Below the pieces are notes generated by a model. That model saw nothing but the letters and a program-made list of their open reading frames with translations, did not search any database and had not been told where the DNA came from. The translations under genes and the position numbers were made by a program. A stretch of 64,000 bases of DNA, taken from contig OY740768.1 of NCBI GenBank assembly GCA_963513935.1, forward strand, positions 21,761,177-21,825,176, read 5' to 3'. The first letter of the stretch is position 1. Each line of letters starts with the position of its first letter. The stretch comes from Aphrophora alni (lineage: Eukaryota > Arthropoda > Insecta > Hemiptera > Aphrophoridae). Of the stretch, positions 24,445 through 36,398 are shown piece by piece.

Positions 24445-25440
24445 ATTATTGTTTGTTCGGACATTTACCACCATTTGTGTATAAAAACAATACACGACAT
24501 TTCGAGAGTATAAATCAACTCCCGTTATCAAGTGCCTGACTTACAAACTAAAAATTCAGACAGAACACACGCCTAGATATCTAGGCCTATGTTCAGAAAC
24601 TAACCTAATGAATAAACACCCAGGTCAAAACCTAAAGAGAAACTCACATGTGATAAGGAAACCACAAGTCAAAAGAGATCATGAAAGAAGTACACAGCAG
24701 CTGACAAATACCAACTATAAATATGTCTGTTCACAACTGCAGTCAGAGAACAACTAAAGGTTGAAACATCTGCCAACTTGGAGCGGGGAGTTAAGAACCG
24801 GTTGTTTACGCCTACAGCGTCCTAGCCTTTGAACGCGTTATAATTCCTTCACTATCAACAGTTAAAACTTCAGCCTTTTTTTCTTTAAGATTTAGTTTAT
24901 TTTCATTTTTAAGCTAATTTTTAAGTGGTAACCACAAGGGCCTCGTTTCTATACTAGTTTGGCTGATTGGTTTGTGCGTTATTTTTATGTATTACGCTTC
25001 AATTATTTTTCGTTTATATACATTATTTTCACGGTGTTAAATAATTTATATATTATTTTCAAAAATTATATAAATTAATTTTTGCTTCTTCCCAAATAAA
25101 CTTATGATTTTCGGACCATATATGTTCGGCTATTTTTGATTTATCTACTAGGCCTAATAGCGTGTTATTTTTGTGTTATTTTATTCTTACGTTTAGAGGT
25201 CTGTCTCTCCTACATAGTGCCTATCCCATTATTAGTTTTTGACCGCTCAGGGGTTGCTCTGGGTGTGTTTTTCATTAGGTTTAGTTTCTGAATATAGGCC
25301 TAGACATCTAGGCATATTTTAGTTTGTATGTTAGGTACTTGATAATTGTAGTTGATTTATACTCTCGAAACGTCGTCTATTGTTTCTTATATACAAATGA
25401 TGGCAAATGTCCGAACACACAATAATGTTAATTTCACATA
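24445..25440. mobile_element. Foldback element, ~190-bp arms and ~620-bp spacer
   Basis: The left arm (about 24,445-24,635) and right arm (about 25,255-25,440) are inverted copies with roughly 80% identity. Common blocks, left to right, are GTTCGGACATTT, CATTTGTGTATA, CGAGAGTATAAATCAACT, TTATCAAGTGCCT, TACAAACTAAAA, CCTAGATATCTAGGCCTA, TTCAGAAACTAA and CTAATGAA. On the plus strand the right arm ends in a hairpin followed by CTCGAAACGTCG. The spacer (24,640-25,250) has GC-richer patches (24,770-24,840) but no recognised coding sequence. The element at 14.0-14.3 kb is a relative. Confidence 0.8.
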
Positions 25441-27555
25441 CCGTAAACAACTAACAGTAGATGCCACTAGACTAACATCGTTTCAAAAACCACTCTTTTA
25501 GACTGAGTTAAGGATTAATTTTAAAAAAATTCGTCATCGAGTTTTTGATCCAACAAATAAGATTATGTAAACACGTAGGTTAGAAAGTGAAACATAAATA
25601 CGCACAATTACATCCAAATATATAACAAAAGTAATTGTATAAGGAGGGGCATATTAATTTAATTAAATATTTATCTTAGCCACAACTGCTTGAAAATTCC
25701 ATATTTGTAAGGAATTTTATTATTTTATAATTTTTTATATTTTGCATAGGCAGGTTTTCTAGGGGGTGTGTATCTGCTTTTAATTTGTGAACACAATAAC
25801 CGAGAATAAATTTGAAACCTTGTTATAAAAACAAAAACAAATACATGTTGGTTTATTTTTTAAGTATTTTATAAAGCTTAATATTTTGTAAATGATCAGA
25901 ACTAAGTTTTAAGAAGAATTACAATAATTTTAATATTGTCCTTTGATTTATTTTTACTACAATTTACAATTTTAAGAATTATATTATTTTAATTATTTAC
26001 ATTTTCAGTTGTTTTTTTTTCACTTTTTATCGTTGCTTAAAGGGGACAAACATTCAGCCATCATTGCCTAGAAAAAAGGAAACAAATCAAACAAAGACCA
26101 TTAGCCAAAACGTAATGAGGGTCGAATTTATGAATGATGGCTATGAAACACTAGGCAACATAAACAATGGTGTATGTCCAGGTTAGCACCCTCGGGATTT
26201 CTAAGCCCATACTCATTATTGCGAACCCTAAGGGTTATACTAGTTAAAGATATAATAAACATTAATACAAAATGACTCCATTTTGGTGCTGCGCCGTGGT
26301 GGCAGAATTTGTACCTAATCCTGGGATGTTTAGCCTTAAGTTTAATAAATATCAGGGCATTATTTATTACTAAGCATATGTTTTTATTCTGATAGTTTTG
26401 GTATTATTGTTTAATCACAAATAACTAAAATTCGAATCTTCCATGGATTATTAAAAACCAGTTCCACTCTTAAGTTGTTGGATAAATAAAGCGTGATCGA
26501 AATGAAAAATTTTGCTCTGATTAAACAAAATATCATATTTCATCCCACAATATACGTTCATCAAATACCATCAAAGTTGATAGAGGAATTAACAGGTAAA
26601 ACATCCACCTATATGCCCATACACTTTGATTGTTTGTTGCAAAATAGATTTCTTTGCAAAACTAACTGTTTAACTCAAAGGTTAAGAATATGTATTTTTT
26701 GCATTCCACCCACATAATATTACAGTTGTTTTATACACGAACAAATAAAATAACATGTCATCGGGTATTAGCGTCACACATCGTTAATTTCCGACTTTAT
26801 TCACAAACATATGTTTACGTGTGTTTACGTTTCTACAGTTGTTCACTTGTGTGTGTATTGAAGACGTGTGATTTTGTGGTTAGTTGGTTTTATTTCTATC
26901 AGTCACGTCATTTAGGTTTAGTTTTGTGAAGTTTTTTATTTATATTTTGAAAATGTTTAGTTTTTTATCTATGGATCATTTCTATATAATTTTGTTCAAT
27001 TGAAATAGAAAATATCAGAAATTGCCAAATATTGATGTAGGCCTTTAGTGACACGTATAAAGATTATCTCGTGAAACGTCGTGATACGTAATGTTTGAAT
27101 GAAACAATTTGTAAACCTCTGAAATAGGATTGGAATATAGGGTCATTGCTCATTATATTCACAGATGGGTGCAGGGAACAATTAAATTATCGAAACAGAG
27201 TAAAATTTCAGTTTTGTCATAATTATCTTGTTATTTTGACACTAAATTACTTACATTTACAAGTGTTTTTCTAGAGATTGTCATAGATTGGTATTTATAT
27301 AGCATCTACCTTGAAATTACTAACGCTTAACAGCATCTTAAGTTCAACAAATTTTGATGAAACTTTCCAATATTATACATAAGCCTCGTTTAATGACATA
27401 TTACCTGACTAAACAGCTGACTAATTAAGAAGATTGCATCCTAAAGTCGTGAGCTGAATCGGGAACATAAAATTTAAAACTTTTTCATTATAAATTTATT
27501 GATTTTAAAGGTTATGCGTTTTTACCAGCTAGTATTGTTAAATTAAATCATTTAT
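25441..27555. other. AT-rich non-coding DNA
   Basis: A short inverted repeat (AGCCATCATT near 26,058 and AATGATGGCT near 26,143) may be a small foldback. A 74-codon frame at 26,493-26,717 is unsupported. A GAAACGTCG string near 27,075 lacks the rest of the tail motif. Confidence 0.4.
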
Positions 27556-27560
27556 CAAAT

Positions 27561-27632
27561 GAAACATATACGGCTTAGACTGGGAATTAAACCCAGGCCC
27601 TTTGCCATTATGAGCCAATGCTACCAAAAGTC
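27561..27632 (-). repeat. tRNA-derived SINE fragment
   Basis: On the minus strand this reads GGTAGCATTGGCTCA-like sequence, then a GGGCCTGGGTTTAATTCCCA block, which is a degraded RNA polymerase III B box. It is followed by GTCTAAGCCGTATAT. It is an inverted copy of 27,708-27,800 and related to 44,041-44,116. It is too degenerate for a functional tRNA. Confidence 0.65.
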
Positions 27633-27707
27633 GCTTTCCAATATACGAGTACACTTCTCACTTGACTCTGCTTTTTGCTCCAATTTTCGAGTTGTAAAAT
27701 AAATTAC

Positions 27708-27800
27708 GTCGTTGGTACAGCATTGGCGCGTAAAGCCAAATGACCTGGGTTCAATTCCCAGTCTAGGTCGTATATTTTCCACTTGAAATAATATATAATT
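27708..27800 (+). repeat. tRNA-derived SINE fragment
   Basis: Sequence reads GTTGGTACAGCATTGGCGCG (A-box-like), then AAAGCCAAATGACCTG, GGTTCAATTCC (B-box-like, 27,748-27,758) and AGTCTAGGTCGTATATTTTC, ending in an ACTTGAAATAATATATAATT tail. It forms an inverted pair with 27,561-27,632. Translated on the minus strand it gives the peptide GIEPRSFGFTRQC, which often appears as a spurious protein in insect annotations. Confidence 0.7.
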
Positions 27801-28165
27801 GAAATCTTCGATAAAATAATAAAATATGGATCCCAAATAGGCCACAAACATAATTTTTATATTCTCTTCTGGTTTTTTTCCCCTCAACATAAAATTTTTC
27901 CCTAACTCATGCGCACGAAAAATGTTATGCAGTTTCGATCCCTATTGACAGCGTTGCATTATTCCGTACATAACATACTTCACATATTAATACCATAACA
28001 GCCATAGGACGTTATTGCTTAAAAAAGGTCTAGAACTTCACCCAGCAAAGCCAGGTCTTCAATATGTAGACTTAGGTAGTTATTATGCACTTATACCGGA
28101 TTTACAAAAGTCTGAATATCCCAGATTATTTCGTTTGCGAAAAAACTTACAACAATGCAATTCTA
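27801..28165. other. AT-rich non-coding DNA, nothing recognised
   Basis: No gene or repeat recognised. Confidence 0.4.
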
Positions 28166-28169
28166 ATGT

Positions 28170-28232
28170 TGCGTCCTTATTCTAGTTGACAACACTTTGA
28201 CACTTAAGCGTCATCTTCAATCTAAACATATT
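28170..28232 (-). repeat. Solitary GAAGATGA-hairpin tail motif
   Basis: On the minus strand this reads GAAGATGACGCTTAAGTGTC followed by AAAGTGTTGTCAAC. The hairpin GACGC/GTGTC and the position of the degraded GAAACG box match the tail motif seen at the ends of the foldbacks in this window. No inverted partner was found nearby, so it is probably a solitary remnant. Confidence 0.45.
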
Positions 28233-28439
28233 TCGAGTAGGTAATTTTAAATGACTTTGTTAGTAGAATACATTCCTTCAAACCCTAATGCGAAAGGACA
28301 ATACAATCGGAAATGTTTGTCTTAGTTTACCTCACAAGATAATTAACGGTTCACTAGGGACTAATATAGTATTACAAATTGTATCACTGTTTTTTTTTCG
28401 ATTATATTAATTACTGTATTTACTCGAAAATAAAACCAT

Positions 28440-28515
28440 CAGACATTAGGTATTGGGTTAGGTTAGGTTTCCTTTACTGGGCGTTCGCCCCGTCGAAATA
28501 TGACCGGTAAGTGTA
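28440..28515. other. GC-richer patch with TTAGG pair and perfect hairpin
   Basis: Two GGTTA units are followed by GGGCGTTCGCCC, which is self-complementary, inside an otherwise AT-rich region. It is probably a transposon fragment. Confidence 0.35.
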
Positions 28516-30329
28516 TCAAAATATTCTTAAATAGAGTATAACATCCGCGAATTGAATTGTTGTATGTTTATTTGTAATCAAAATATCCTGGCGTAAACAG
28601 ATTTTTTGGACACTCGTTAATAAGTTTAATTAACTTAAAATGGCAGCTATGAAGAAACAAAATGTGTCCACTCTGATCCCATCAACGTTTTACTCGTTGG
28701 AGCAACATTCAAACATATTTTTATATTTATATTAACAAATGGTTTGAACTGCTCACGTAAATCTCTTTTTATTTTTACCTATAATCCTGGAAGAAAATTC
28801 GTTTTTTTGGGGAATTAAATTAAATTGAAGAAATAATATATACGAAGGAAGAGAAAATATATGTTACAACAATGAAGTGTTTTTGACTCCCACGTTAAAT
28901 GAAAAACATGGAAACTAGTCCACTTCAATTCACCATTTAAAGATAAAATGAATTAATTACGCCGTCCACTTAAATGCCCGTTTTATATCCATATTATTTT
29001 ATTCTTTTAAATTGTTGTTATCACTCAGATTGAAATTTATGGAAGCTAAAAAGATCCTCTTACTTCTACTAAAAAACTATAACTTCCCTAAGTTCTAATT
29101 AAATTGAAGATTTTAATTGGCAGCTTTATGTTTTCATTTCGGCTTTTCATGACAGATTCTATAGTAATTACTAGATAAGAATGAAAATATCATATTTCAT
29201 ATTTTATATTTACTTTCTTAATTAGAGAATTTGTTATACTAACGTCATTGAAATTGTACGCATAATTCCCTATTATCATTGTTTAGAAGATTAAACTTAT
29301 TATGAGGGAATTAAATAATATGAAAGAAATTTTGTTACTTTTTAAAAAAAAATTTGTGATCAACCTTGGCATAATTAACCACAATTTTTCTTACTCTTAT
29401 GGAAAATTGAACCAGTAATTTGATTGAATAATATCGTATTTTTGAATGTGGAACTTATTTATGTTTACGACGTGTAGAGGGAAGGTACATGTTTTTGAGT
29501 TATTGACCTTTTCTATTGATCTCAATCTTGGTAACTCTTAAATATATTTTCATCAGGATAATTAAATTTTGTTATTAGTCGTAAATTGATGTGTCACTAA
29601 CACTCTAATATTAAACATTTCACAAAATATAAGAAAATATTTATTTATTTTTGTAATTAGGGGAAATGTGAAAGGACCTCTATTTATAATTTATTTTTAC
29701 AAAATCGTTAATCGTTGGAGAATTAACGAATCACTGTTCGCACATTTAGAATTTATCAAAAGTCATTTATTAAATGTATAGCTTTCGGAATCCTTGAGAA
29801 GTTCAGTCATATCTTAAGTGTTAGATCTACAATTAGTCAAAAAAATTTTTTTTATAAATCCTCAAAAAAATTGTATCGTAACGAGAAATACAAAAAAAAA
29901 CACTTAAAAATATACATTTAGTCGCCCCATTTTGCGATTTTGGAGAATATTATCTGTATTTACCTGCTAGGTCTAAAATGTAACGACAATTCCATAATAA
30001 AAAGTATAATGCATTTCGAGGTTAAATTATTAAAGTGAAGAATCATTCAAGATATTTAGTTATTATAGGACGAATTTCATTAATATCAGTCAATCATATA
30101 TCGAAATAAAATTTAAAAACTACAAAAAATAGACATTAAATATGAATAAATTTGGACCACTAGAGCATCAAAATAAATTCTCCTTTTTTTAAGAAGCAAT
30201 AAGAAAACATTTATTTCTTTCATTAATAAATCTCAACAATTCATTAGGCCTTTTATTGTTTAAAAGGCGATCAGTTTCATTTGAAATTTTATTTAACAAG
30301 TTTATTGTACGTTATTTGTGAATTTTTAG
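28516..30329. other. AT-rich non-coding DNA, nothing recognised
   Basis: No supported gene. A 26-codon frame at 28,640 in a good ATG context was noticed but is too short to call. Confidence 0.4.
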
Positions 30330-31596
30330 CATTGAAATGGTGACAAAGGGCATAATCTACGAATGTCTTTGCTCAATAAACCAACTGAACAAACCCTATT
30401 GCAATAAATTCTTCTCGATAAACACAAGTCCTACCTCTAATGACTTTGCTGAAATATATCTACAATTAACAGCTATTAGTAACACCTCGCAGTATTTACA
30501 TTGTCCTACTGTAAACTAATTTGCAACTGTTTGTGTATTTGTATTGTTTCACTGCAGACGCAAACCAGGATTACTAACCAATTACTGTTAAGCTGTCAAT
30601 AAATACAATGACTGTGACTTTATTATATAAATATAATTTGACAAACAAATAGAATTATACTAGAAAATATTATCTTTATTTATTTCCGCCTCAACAAAGT
30701 AAGGGAGAGGATTTATCTTACGAATTCATTAATATTTTTGTCATTCTTAAATAATTTGTAAATAGTTTACATTGCAGTAATTTATTAGAAATTAGGATCG
30801 ATGGATAGTTAGCCTCTGTTCATTTTATTTTCACTGAATAATCTACGTGTATACATCCTTACAAACAATATAAAATCCTAAGCACTAACAAATATTTGTC
30901 GCCATTTCCCTAAAATTCAAAATTTTGTTTCTGAAGTGAAATGGACAATGGTCTAGTATAATATATAATTGTTGTTTCAGAGTCGGTCGATTTTTCCTAA
31001 GACGGAAACAAGGTCAATTGTGAAGCGCTCGTCGTTTAACAATAAAATAGGAGGTTCACCCTCTATAGTTCTCCACAAAATAAGCTTTGTCTCTAGTTTT
31101 TTTCTTTTTGTTTTGTCTCAGGTTACAACGTACAAAAAAAGCAATTAAATACTGAATCGCTTCCTACTCCAATTTTACCTCCGAAATATGGGAGGAAGCA
31201 ATTTTTTTAATAAACGGGGAACAAAATAGGATATAGACGTCAAAGAGAAACAGCCAAAGATGGTTTCATTGCTGTATTACTTATGTAAGGTATAAAAAAA
31301 ACGACTGTACAAATGAGTTAGATAGAAACTTAAGGATCTAAACGAGTTAACAGAAATGTCTTCTAGTTAGCAAGAACTCTCTTAAATGAGGCGAATTCCT
31401 CCCTTCTAACTATAAGAAAATTCCGGGGGGAGTAAATTTTTTCTCTCAATTTATTAACACTTACTGGGCCTAATGTCATTTTAAAACTAAACTTAAACTA
31501 TTGTTAAAACAACAATTCTATATCATTCGTATAGCCTTTAAAACTACATAGGTTTCAGAAATTATTATTAAAGCAAATGAAGTAAATGCAGTTTTC

Positions 31597-31762
31597 CATA
31601 ATAAATACTGTATCGGTACAATGCAATGAAAGTCATGACAGTTTCTCAATGACTATGCCATCATCCTCAATTGTCACATGAATAAAAAACTGCCTGTAGC
31701 CGCTGGAAAGTCGTTCTTTGTATTGTACAAAGTAAGTTTTTATTGTAGAAAATCGTGTTTTC
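31597..31762. repeat. Foldback element in copy A
   Basis: The left arm (CATAATAAATACTGTATCGG, GTACAATGCAATGAAAGTC) and the right arm (GTCGTTCTTTGTATTGTACA, then AAGTTTTTATTGTAG) are imperfect inverted copies. On the minus strand the left arm reads GAGGATGATGGCATAGTCAT followed by TGAGAAACTGTC, a degraded tail motif. It occupies the same place as the 43.06-43.25 kb foldback in copy B. Confidence 0.6.
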
Positions 31763-32004
31763 TTTCATTTGACGATTATTCCCTAGATATTTTGTTGTTG
31801 TTTTTTTTTGCTGAGGAAGATGAACTTCTCGTAGACTTTTCCAAACTTTGGGACTATCCTAGATAAAGTCGAGGGCGATTGATTTTTCCATAAGTGTATT
31901 TATTAGAGTGAATAATTATTATTATAGAATAATCTGTGCATTCGTTTATGGTCTGTAGAACCATAGTAAGAAAACTACATTGTCTAAATAAATTTAATAT
32001 AGCA

Positions 32005-32008
<4 letters not shown>

Positions 32009-32058
<50 letters not shown>
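32009..32058. repeat. (AT)n microsatellite
   Basis: A pure AT run of about 50 bp. The Tyr-Ile frame across it is an artefact. Confidence 0.95.
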
Positions 32059-32060
<2 letters not shown>

Positions 32061-32500
32061 ATTCACTTTTCAATAAATCAAGTGCACTGTGTTGCTGAAG
32101 TAACCACAATAGCATTTCTACGAGGCAAAGTCTCAAGCAACGTTAAGTGAAATGGTACACGTTCGGACGAGAATCAGAAATATACATTTAATGATATTAT
32201 GAATAAAGTTTTACGTTAATATAGGAAAACAGATTCAAAAAGGGAAATCTGAATAATAGTTAAATCACGTATTTTCATTTAATGAAGAAAATAATAATTT
32301 CAATAACCACATGTTAAGAAAATCCAATTTCCCCACATTTATTTTATACATCTGAAATGATTTTTGTGGCAACTGTAATTTTCTATCCAATTTCAAAAGA
32401 TTACTATATTTATTATTAAAATTAAATGGTATATATATTTGTGAATGTGAATTGGATATATCCACAAAGTGTAACATACTTAAGCGAAGAAAGTGTGAAA

Positions 32501-32588
32501 ATGGCAGTCTTGGGGATTATTTATGTATTGCTGATCGTCAGTGAATGTAGAGGAGTAACTGCTACAGGAATAACTGACAAGGAAATAT
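32501..32588 (+). CDS. Candidate first exon of a secreted protein
   Basis: An ATG in good context (GTGAAAATGG) opens 29 codons plus one base. They encode a typical signal peptide, MAVLGIIYVLLIVSECRG, with cleavage plausible after CRG. It continues VTATGITDKEI and then meets a strong 5' splice site, GTGAGT, at 32,589. No later exon can be assigned with confidence, and the family is not recognised. In copy B (43,833-43,909) the aligned sequence keeps the hydrophobic core but has a TAA after 17 codons and a weakened donor (GTGATT). This gene may therefore survive in copy A and be dead in copy B, or both may be relics. The call rests on the signal peptide plus donor and on alignment of the two copies. 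Confidence 0.45.
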
Positions 32589-33257
32589 GTGAGTATAACT
32601 CCAAAATTCGTCCAAGTTTACTTAATCTGAATGTGTATTTATTCATTGTGTTCAATAGCTATAATATATATAACTATGTTGTGACGTATCTAATCTACAA
32701 AATGACGCCGCTATCATTTCGAATATTGCTAAAGTTATTTCAAACTGTGAAATCATTTTTAAATTGAATAATTAGTAATGCTTTACTTTCTTTAATTTGT
32801 TTTAGCTAAAGAGTTAAGCATCGTTTAATAGTCTAAATTAAAGTTCTTCAGATTAATTATCAATAAACCTTTATAGTTAATTTAACATAATTTTCTAAAA
32901 TTGAAAAGATCTACCTACTAATGTGCTAGTTATTAAAAGTAGAATTGCATAATAAATATTATAAATCCAATAAGTAATAGAAAAATATGATTTAATAACT
33001 AACACAACAGCACAACAGCTTAGAGAGGAACTCAAGCAATCTATATTGTATTGTCCTGTTCTTTCGTTTTTCAACCATCTGTGTAAAGATGTAAGTGAAC
33101 AACTGTTTAGTCAGCTGGTCATGTGTAAACGAAATTACTGCAATGTTTCTAAGGAGACTTAATTATAGTCAACTGAAATGTTACAAAAGTTGTTATTTTC
33201 ACATAGACAGTTTGTTTATTTTCCGGACGCTATATAATCTACGTTACGTTGTAGATG

Positions 33258-33420
33258 TACAGGGTGTCTTTATTTAACTGAGCCAACATTGGGGTATCTG
33301 AAACTCTAATATTTACAGGAAACTTCAAATTGGGTACCTAATCTACCTTTTACTCTGTAATAAAATGGTGTATTTGAATATTTTTATTGGCCAAGTTAAA
33401 AATTCAAACAAACCAGAGTT
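33258..33420. other. Copy A-specific insertion
   Basis: Aligned with copy B around 44,600, copy A has about 160 extra bases. They begin with ACAGGGTGTC and include AATTGGGTACC. The inverse string GGTACCCAATT lies just beyond at 33,471. This looks like a small mobile insertion after the duplication, but its ends are not defined. Confidence 0.35.
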
Positions 33421-34055
33421 CTCTCTGTGTATTTTGTGAATTGGAAGGGAGTGGTGATGCTATATAAGCGGTACCCAATTCCACATAGATATTCTTAGAC
33501 ACCCACAAAAATTAAATGGATCTTAAGAAAAATAAAACATAGAAGTTTATAACTTCTGTCAAGTGTAAAGATTTTAGATGATCGAACTCTGTGAATGAAC
33601 CATCAGTGGAGGAAAGAGTTAAACAGTACCCAAATGCTACAGATCAAGAAAAATACGTTATAAAGCATTATATACACAAAATCATATAACTTGTATACAT
33701 GTTAGCTTCAGTTTCCGAAATTTTAAATAAAAAAGTGCATTACGACTACTGTAACTGATAAATTTTGTTTCTAGACGATGACAAGTTGTGATATTCATTA
33801 TTTAAACAATAATTAAATCTGTGGAAGTGAAAACTTTCCTACTACTTTCCCATCGTATCTCATTGAAAACGACCACAAAAATACGCAGGTAATATAATTA
33901 ACTTTCTAAGTGTTTCGTTTGCTAGACTTTAAAGCTTATATTACCCTTGGTTAAAGGTAAAAATTTTTTCCTTCCTCGTCGCATTATAATGAAATGAAAA
34001 GAGAGCCATAGTTTGAATACTGTAATAGTAGCAGGGCAAAAGAGATGGATCTTAC

Positions 34056-34188
34056 CCAAGGATACAATAAAGTGTAGATCTTGCTCGGTTGACTCGAGAT
34101 TTCCAAGGTTATCTAAATGAGCCAACAAGATTTCAAAGCTTCGCAATAACTTCACCAAGTACACCAATAACGTATTTCGGTATTGCAT
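34056..34188 (-). other. Possible orphan exon, minus strand
   Basis: On the minus strand an ATG at 34,188 opens a coding-looking frame (MQYRNTLLVYLVKLLRSFEI, then LLAHLDNLGNLESTEQD, then LHFIVSLG). It meets GTAAGA, a strong donor, at 34,055. The sequence is less AT-rich than its neighbours and absent from copy B. An in-frame stop lies just upstream of the ATG. It could be a first coding exon or a transposon fragment, and the family is not recognised. Confidence 0.25.
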
Positions 34189-34805
34189 AATGGTAAAACG
34201 TTATCCATATTTGAACTTAGTTTACAATTATTTATGAAGCTTTTTATTAAACAGAATATATGGCACCTTTCATAACTTTATGAAATCGAGTTAATATGTA
34301 ACGTATAAAACTAACTACTACTATAAAATTAAATATCGTATAACTTGTTTGAGTTTTAACAAGATAATTTAGGATTATTCAATTATAACTATACAAAATG
34401 AATAGCCTACTCTTAATCTCGGGGTTCAGAAGTTCATCATTCCATAACTCCTGTTTTGACTATTTTAAAAAGATTTTTGTGTGCACGACTTAAATTAAAA
34501 ATCCAAACAAAAATTAACAATGATATAGTTAATATAATATTTGATATCTTAAAAACTAATGACAGTTATGTGCTGGAAGTGGATAAATGATGAGTGAGTA
34601 TCATAAAATGGTAGATTGTGTTTTAAAATGTAGATTTTTGGTCGGTAATAAAATAATTGTAATCTTCTTTGGTTAGTTTTGCCAACATATAATATAGATG
34701 AAAAGTGAATTTATAATGTTTAATCAATTCCTGGAGGGATAAATAAAATTATTTACTCCACTCACCAATATTTCTAGTTCGAATATTATAACCTAGCTAC
34801 TTATA

Positions 34806-34827
34806 TGTTTGTTTGTTTGTTTGTTTT
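34806..34827. repeat. (TTTG)n microsatellite
   Basis: About five TTTG units. Confidence 0.9.
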
Positions 34828-36102
34828 TTTTAATCACTGAAATAATTATTTAAAACACGTAATCTACCTGGAGATGATAGTAAGTTTTTGGTAGATGATG
34901 ATGAATATACCTAATTGGATGTACAATCTTATAACTTTGGAATATCCGTTACACTAACGTCGACAATGATGGAATAAAAAACACATTTAAGCGAGTTTGT
35001 TATTCAGCAAGGCAAAGTAGAGAAAGGAATGTGTATCACATCCAATATCTTCGTTAATCAATTAGTTTTTGTAACTATATCGAGTAAGAAAGAGCATCAA
35101 ATTCCGTTGAGTTTGTATGGTATTAAAATGAAACACTATGGTATTGTTTGGCCTTTAATAAGTATTATCACCTTATCTCTTGTGCAATACAACTGGTTTT
35201 ATAATTAGCTTAAACATTAGCTGATAATAAAACAAATGTCACAACTCTTTGCAATAAACATTAGGAGGTATTTATTTTTATAAATATTTTGGTTACATTG
35301 AACTTCCGATTAAACTAAATAAATCAGCATGTTCGTTTTAAACCGTGAACGAAATTGTACGGAAATTTCAGATTTTTTTTGCTTAGATATAACATGTTTA
35401 AATTTTAAAAGAAAATTGATTAAAAATGTTAAGGTAAGCGTTAACGTAGAGATTTAATTTATGGCGTGATTCAAAAGACGTTTTCTTGTTATTTTATTTT
35501 GTTCTTTAGTTATTGTATTTTTTTAAATAATTCCACAGACAGATGAAAGGTAAAGCATTGTTCATAAACATCTTTAATATTTGTATTCCTGGAATTGTTC
35601 TAAAACGTATCTTTAGAGGTAAAAGTGTATCTTTTAGAGGTAATTTGATTTTGAACTTGGTGAAATTGCATTTTCTAAAAAGTTTGGCTAATGCTAAAGC
35701 TTACTTTTAGGGTATAAAAATAAGTATTATACATCAATGTGTTAGGTTTATATTATGTTTTATTCACGTTTTAATTAGTATTCGACTGTTTAAATCTTAA
35801 TGACGTTTGCTCCATTATTACAAAAAAAGAAACTTAAAGTTATAATAATGTTCCATGTGTGTTTGCTTTGTGATAAGAATTGGAAACTATAGTTATCAAG
35901 TGTGAATATTAATTCGTAGATTGTGATACCTTTTATAACACTATAAACTTAAAATCATGACGTTTACTTTTAATTGAAGGAACGAATGGGTTCCTATACC
36001 CTATACCTATTAAATTAATATTACGTTAGGTGCAGTTAAGGAAACTAAAAGGATTTGATAGCCATTATGTTTAAAATTAGTTTTAAATTATAAATTAATA
36101 AC

Positions 36103-36398
36103 TGAAATAAATAAATATTTTCATTTAACCTATGATCCCAAATGATGTAATCGCACTTTACAACTTCCAGTAATACAAGTTCCACCATCAGGTCTAATGA
36201 TCTATTTTGAGTATTGTGTTTAAGTTTTTTGTATATTTATGATAATGATTAAAATAAATAACTTTTTTCATTTAACCTATGATCCCAAATGATGTAATCG
36301 CACTTTACAACTTCCAGTAATATAAGTTCCAACATCAGGTCTAATGATAGATTTTGAGTATTGTGTTTAAGTTTTTTGTATATTTATGATAATTTAAT
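36103..36398. repeat. Two-copy tandem repeat, period 147 bp
   Basis: The block beginning near TTTAACCTATGATCCCAAAT and running to GTATATTTATGATAAT occurs twice. The period is 147 bp (for example 36,122 and 36,269). The copies differ by only a handful of substitutions, so this is much younger than the surrounding segmental duplication. It is not duplicated in copy B. The period is close to nucleosome length, which may be coincidence. Confidence 0.93.

Noticed and set aside
24490..25375. Hammerhead in the 24.4-25.4 kb foldback
   Set aside because: The position of the first core box reads TTGATAAC instead of CTGANGA, so only the hairpin and GAAAC are shared. It was kept as a tail motif, not called a ribozyme.
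26493..26929. Two overlapping frames of 74 and 79 codons
   Set aside because: AT-rich, no splice or start support, and no recognised motif.
27060..27100. GAAACGTCG string near 27,075 as another tail motif
   Set aside because: There is no CTGAAGA-like box or clear hairpin before it and no inverted partner.
27708..27780. Functional tRNA gene
   Set aside because: The B box is present, but the acceptor stem and anticodon arm cannot be folded convincingly.
27621..27890. 89-codon minus-strand frame with the GIEPRSFGF peptide
   Set aside because: This peptide comes from translating a tRNA-derived SINE; it is not a host gene.
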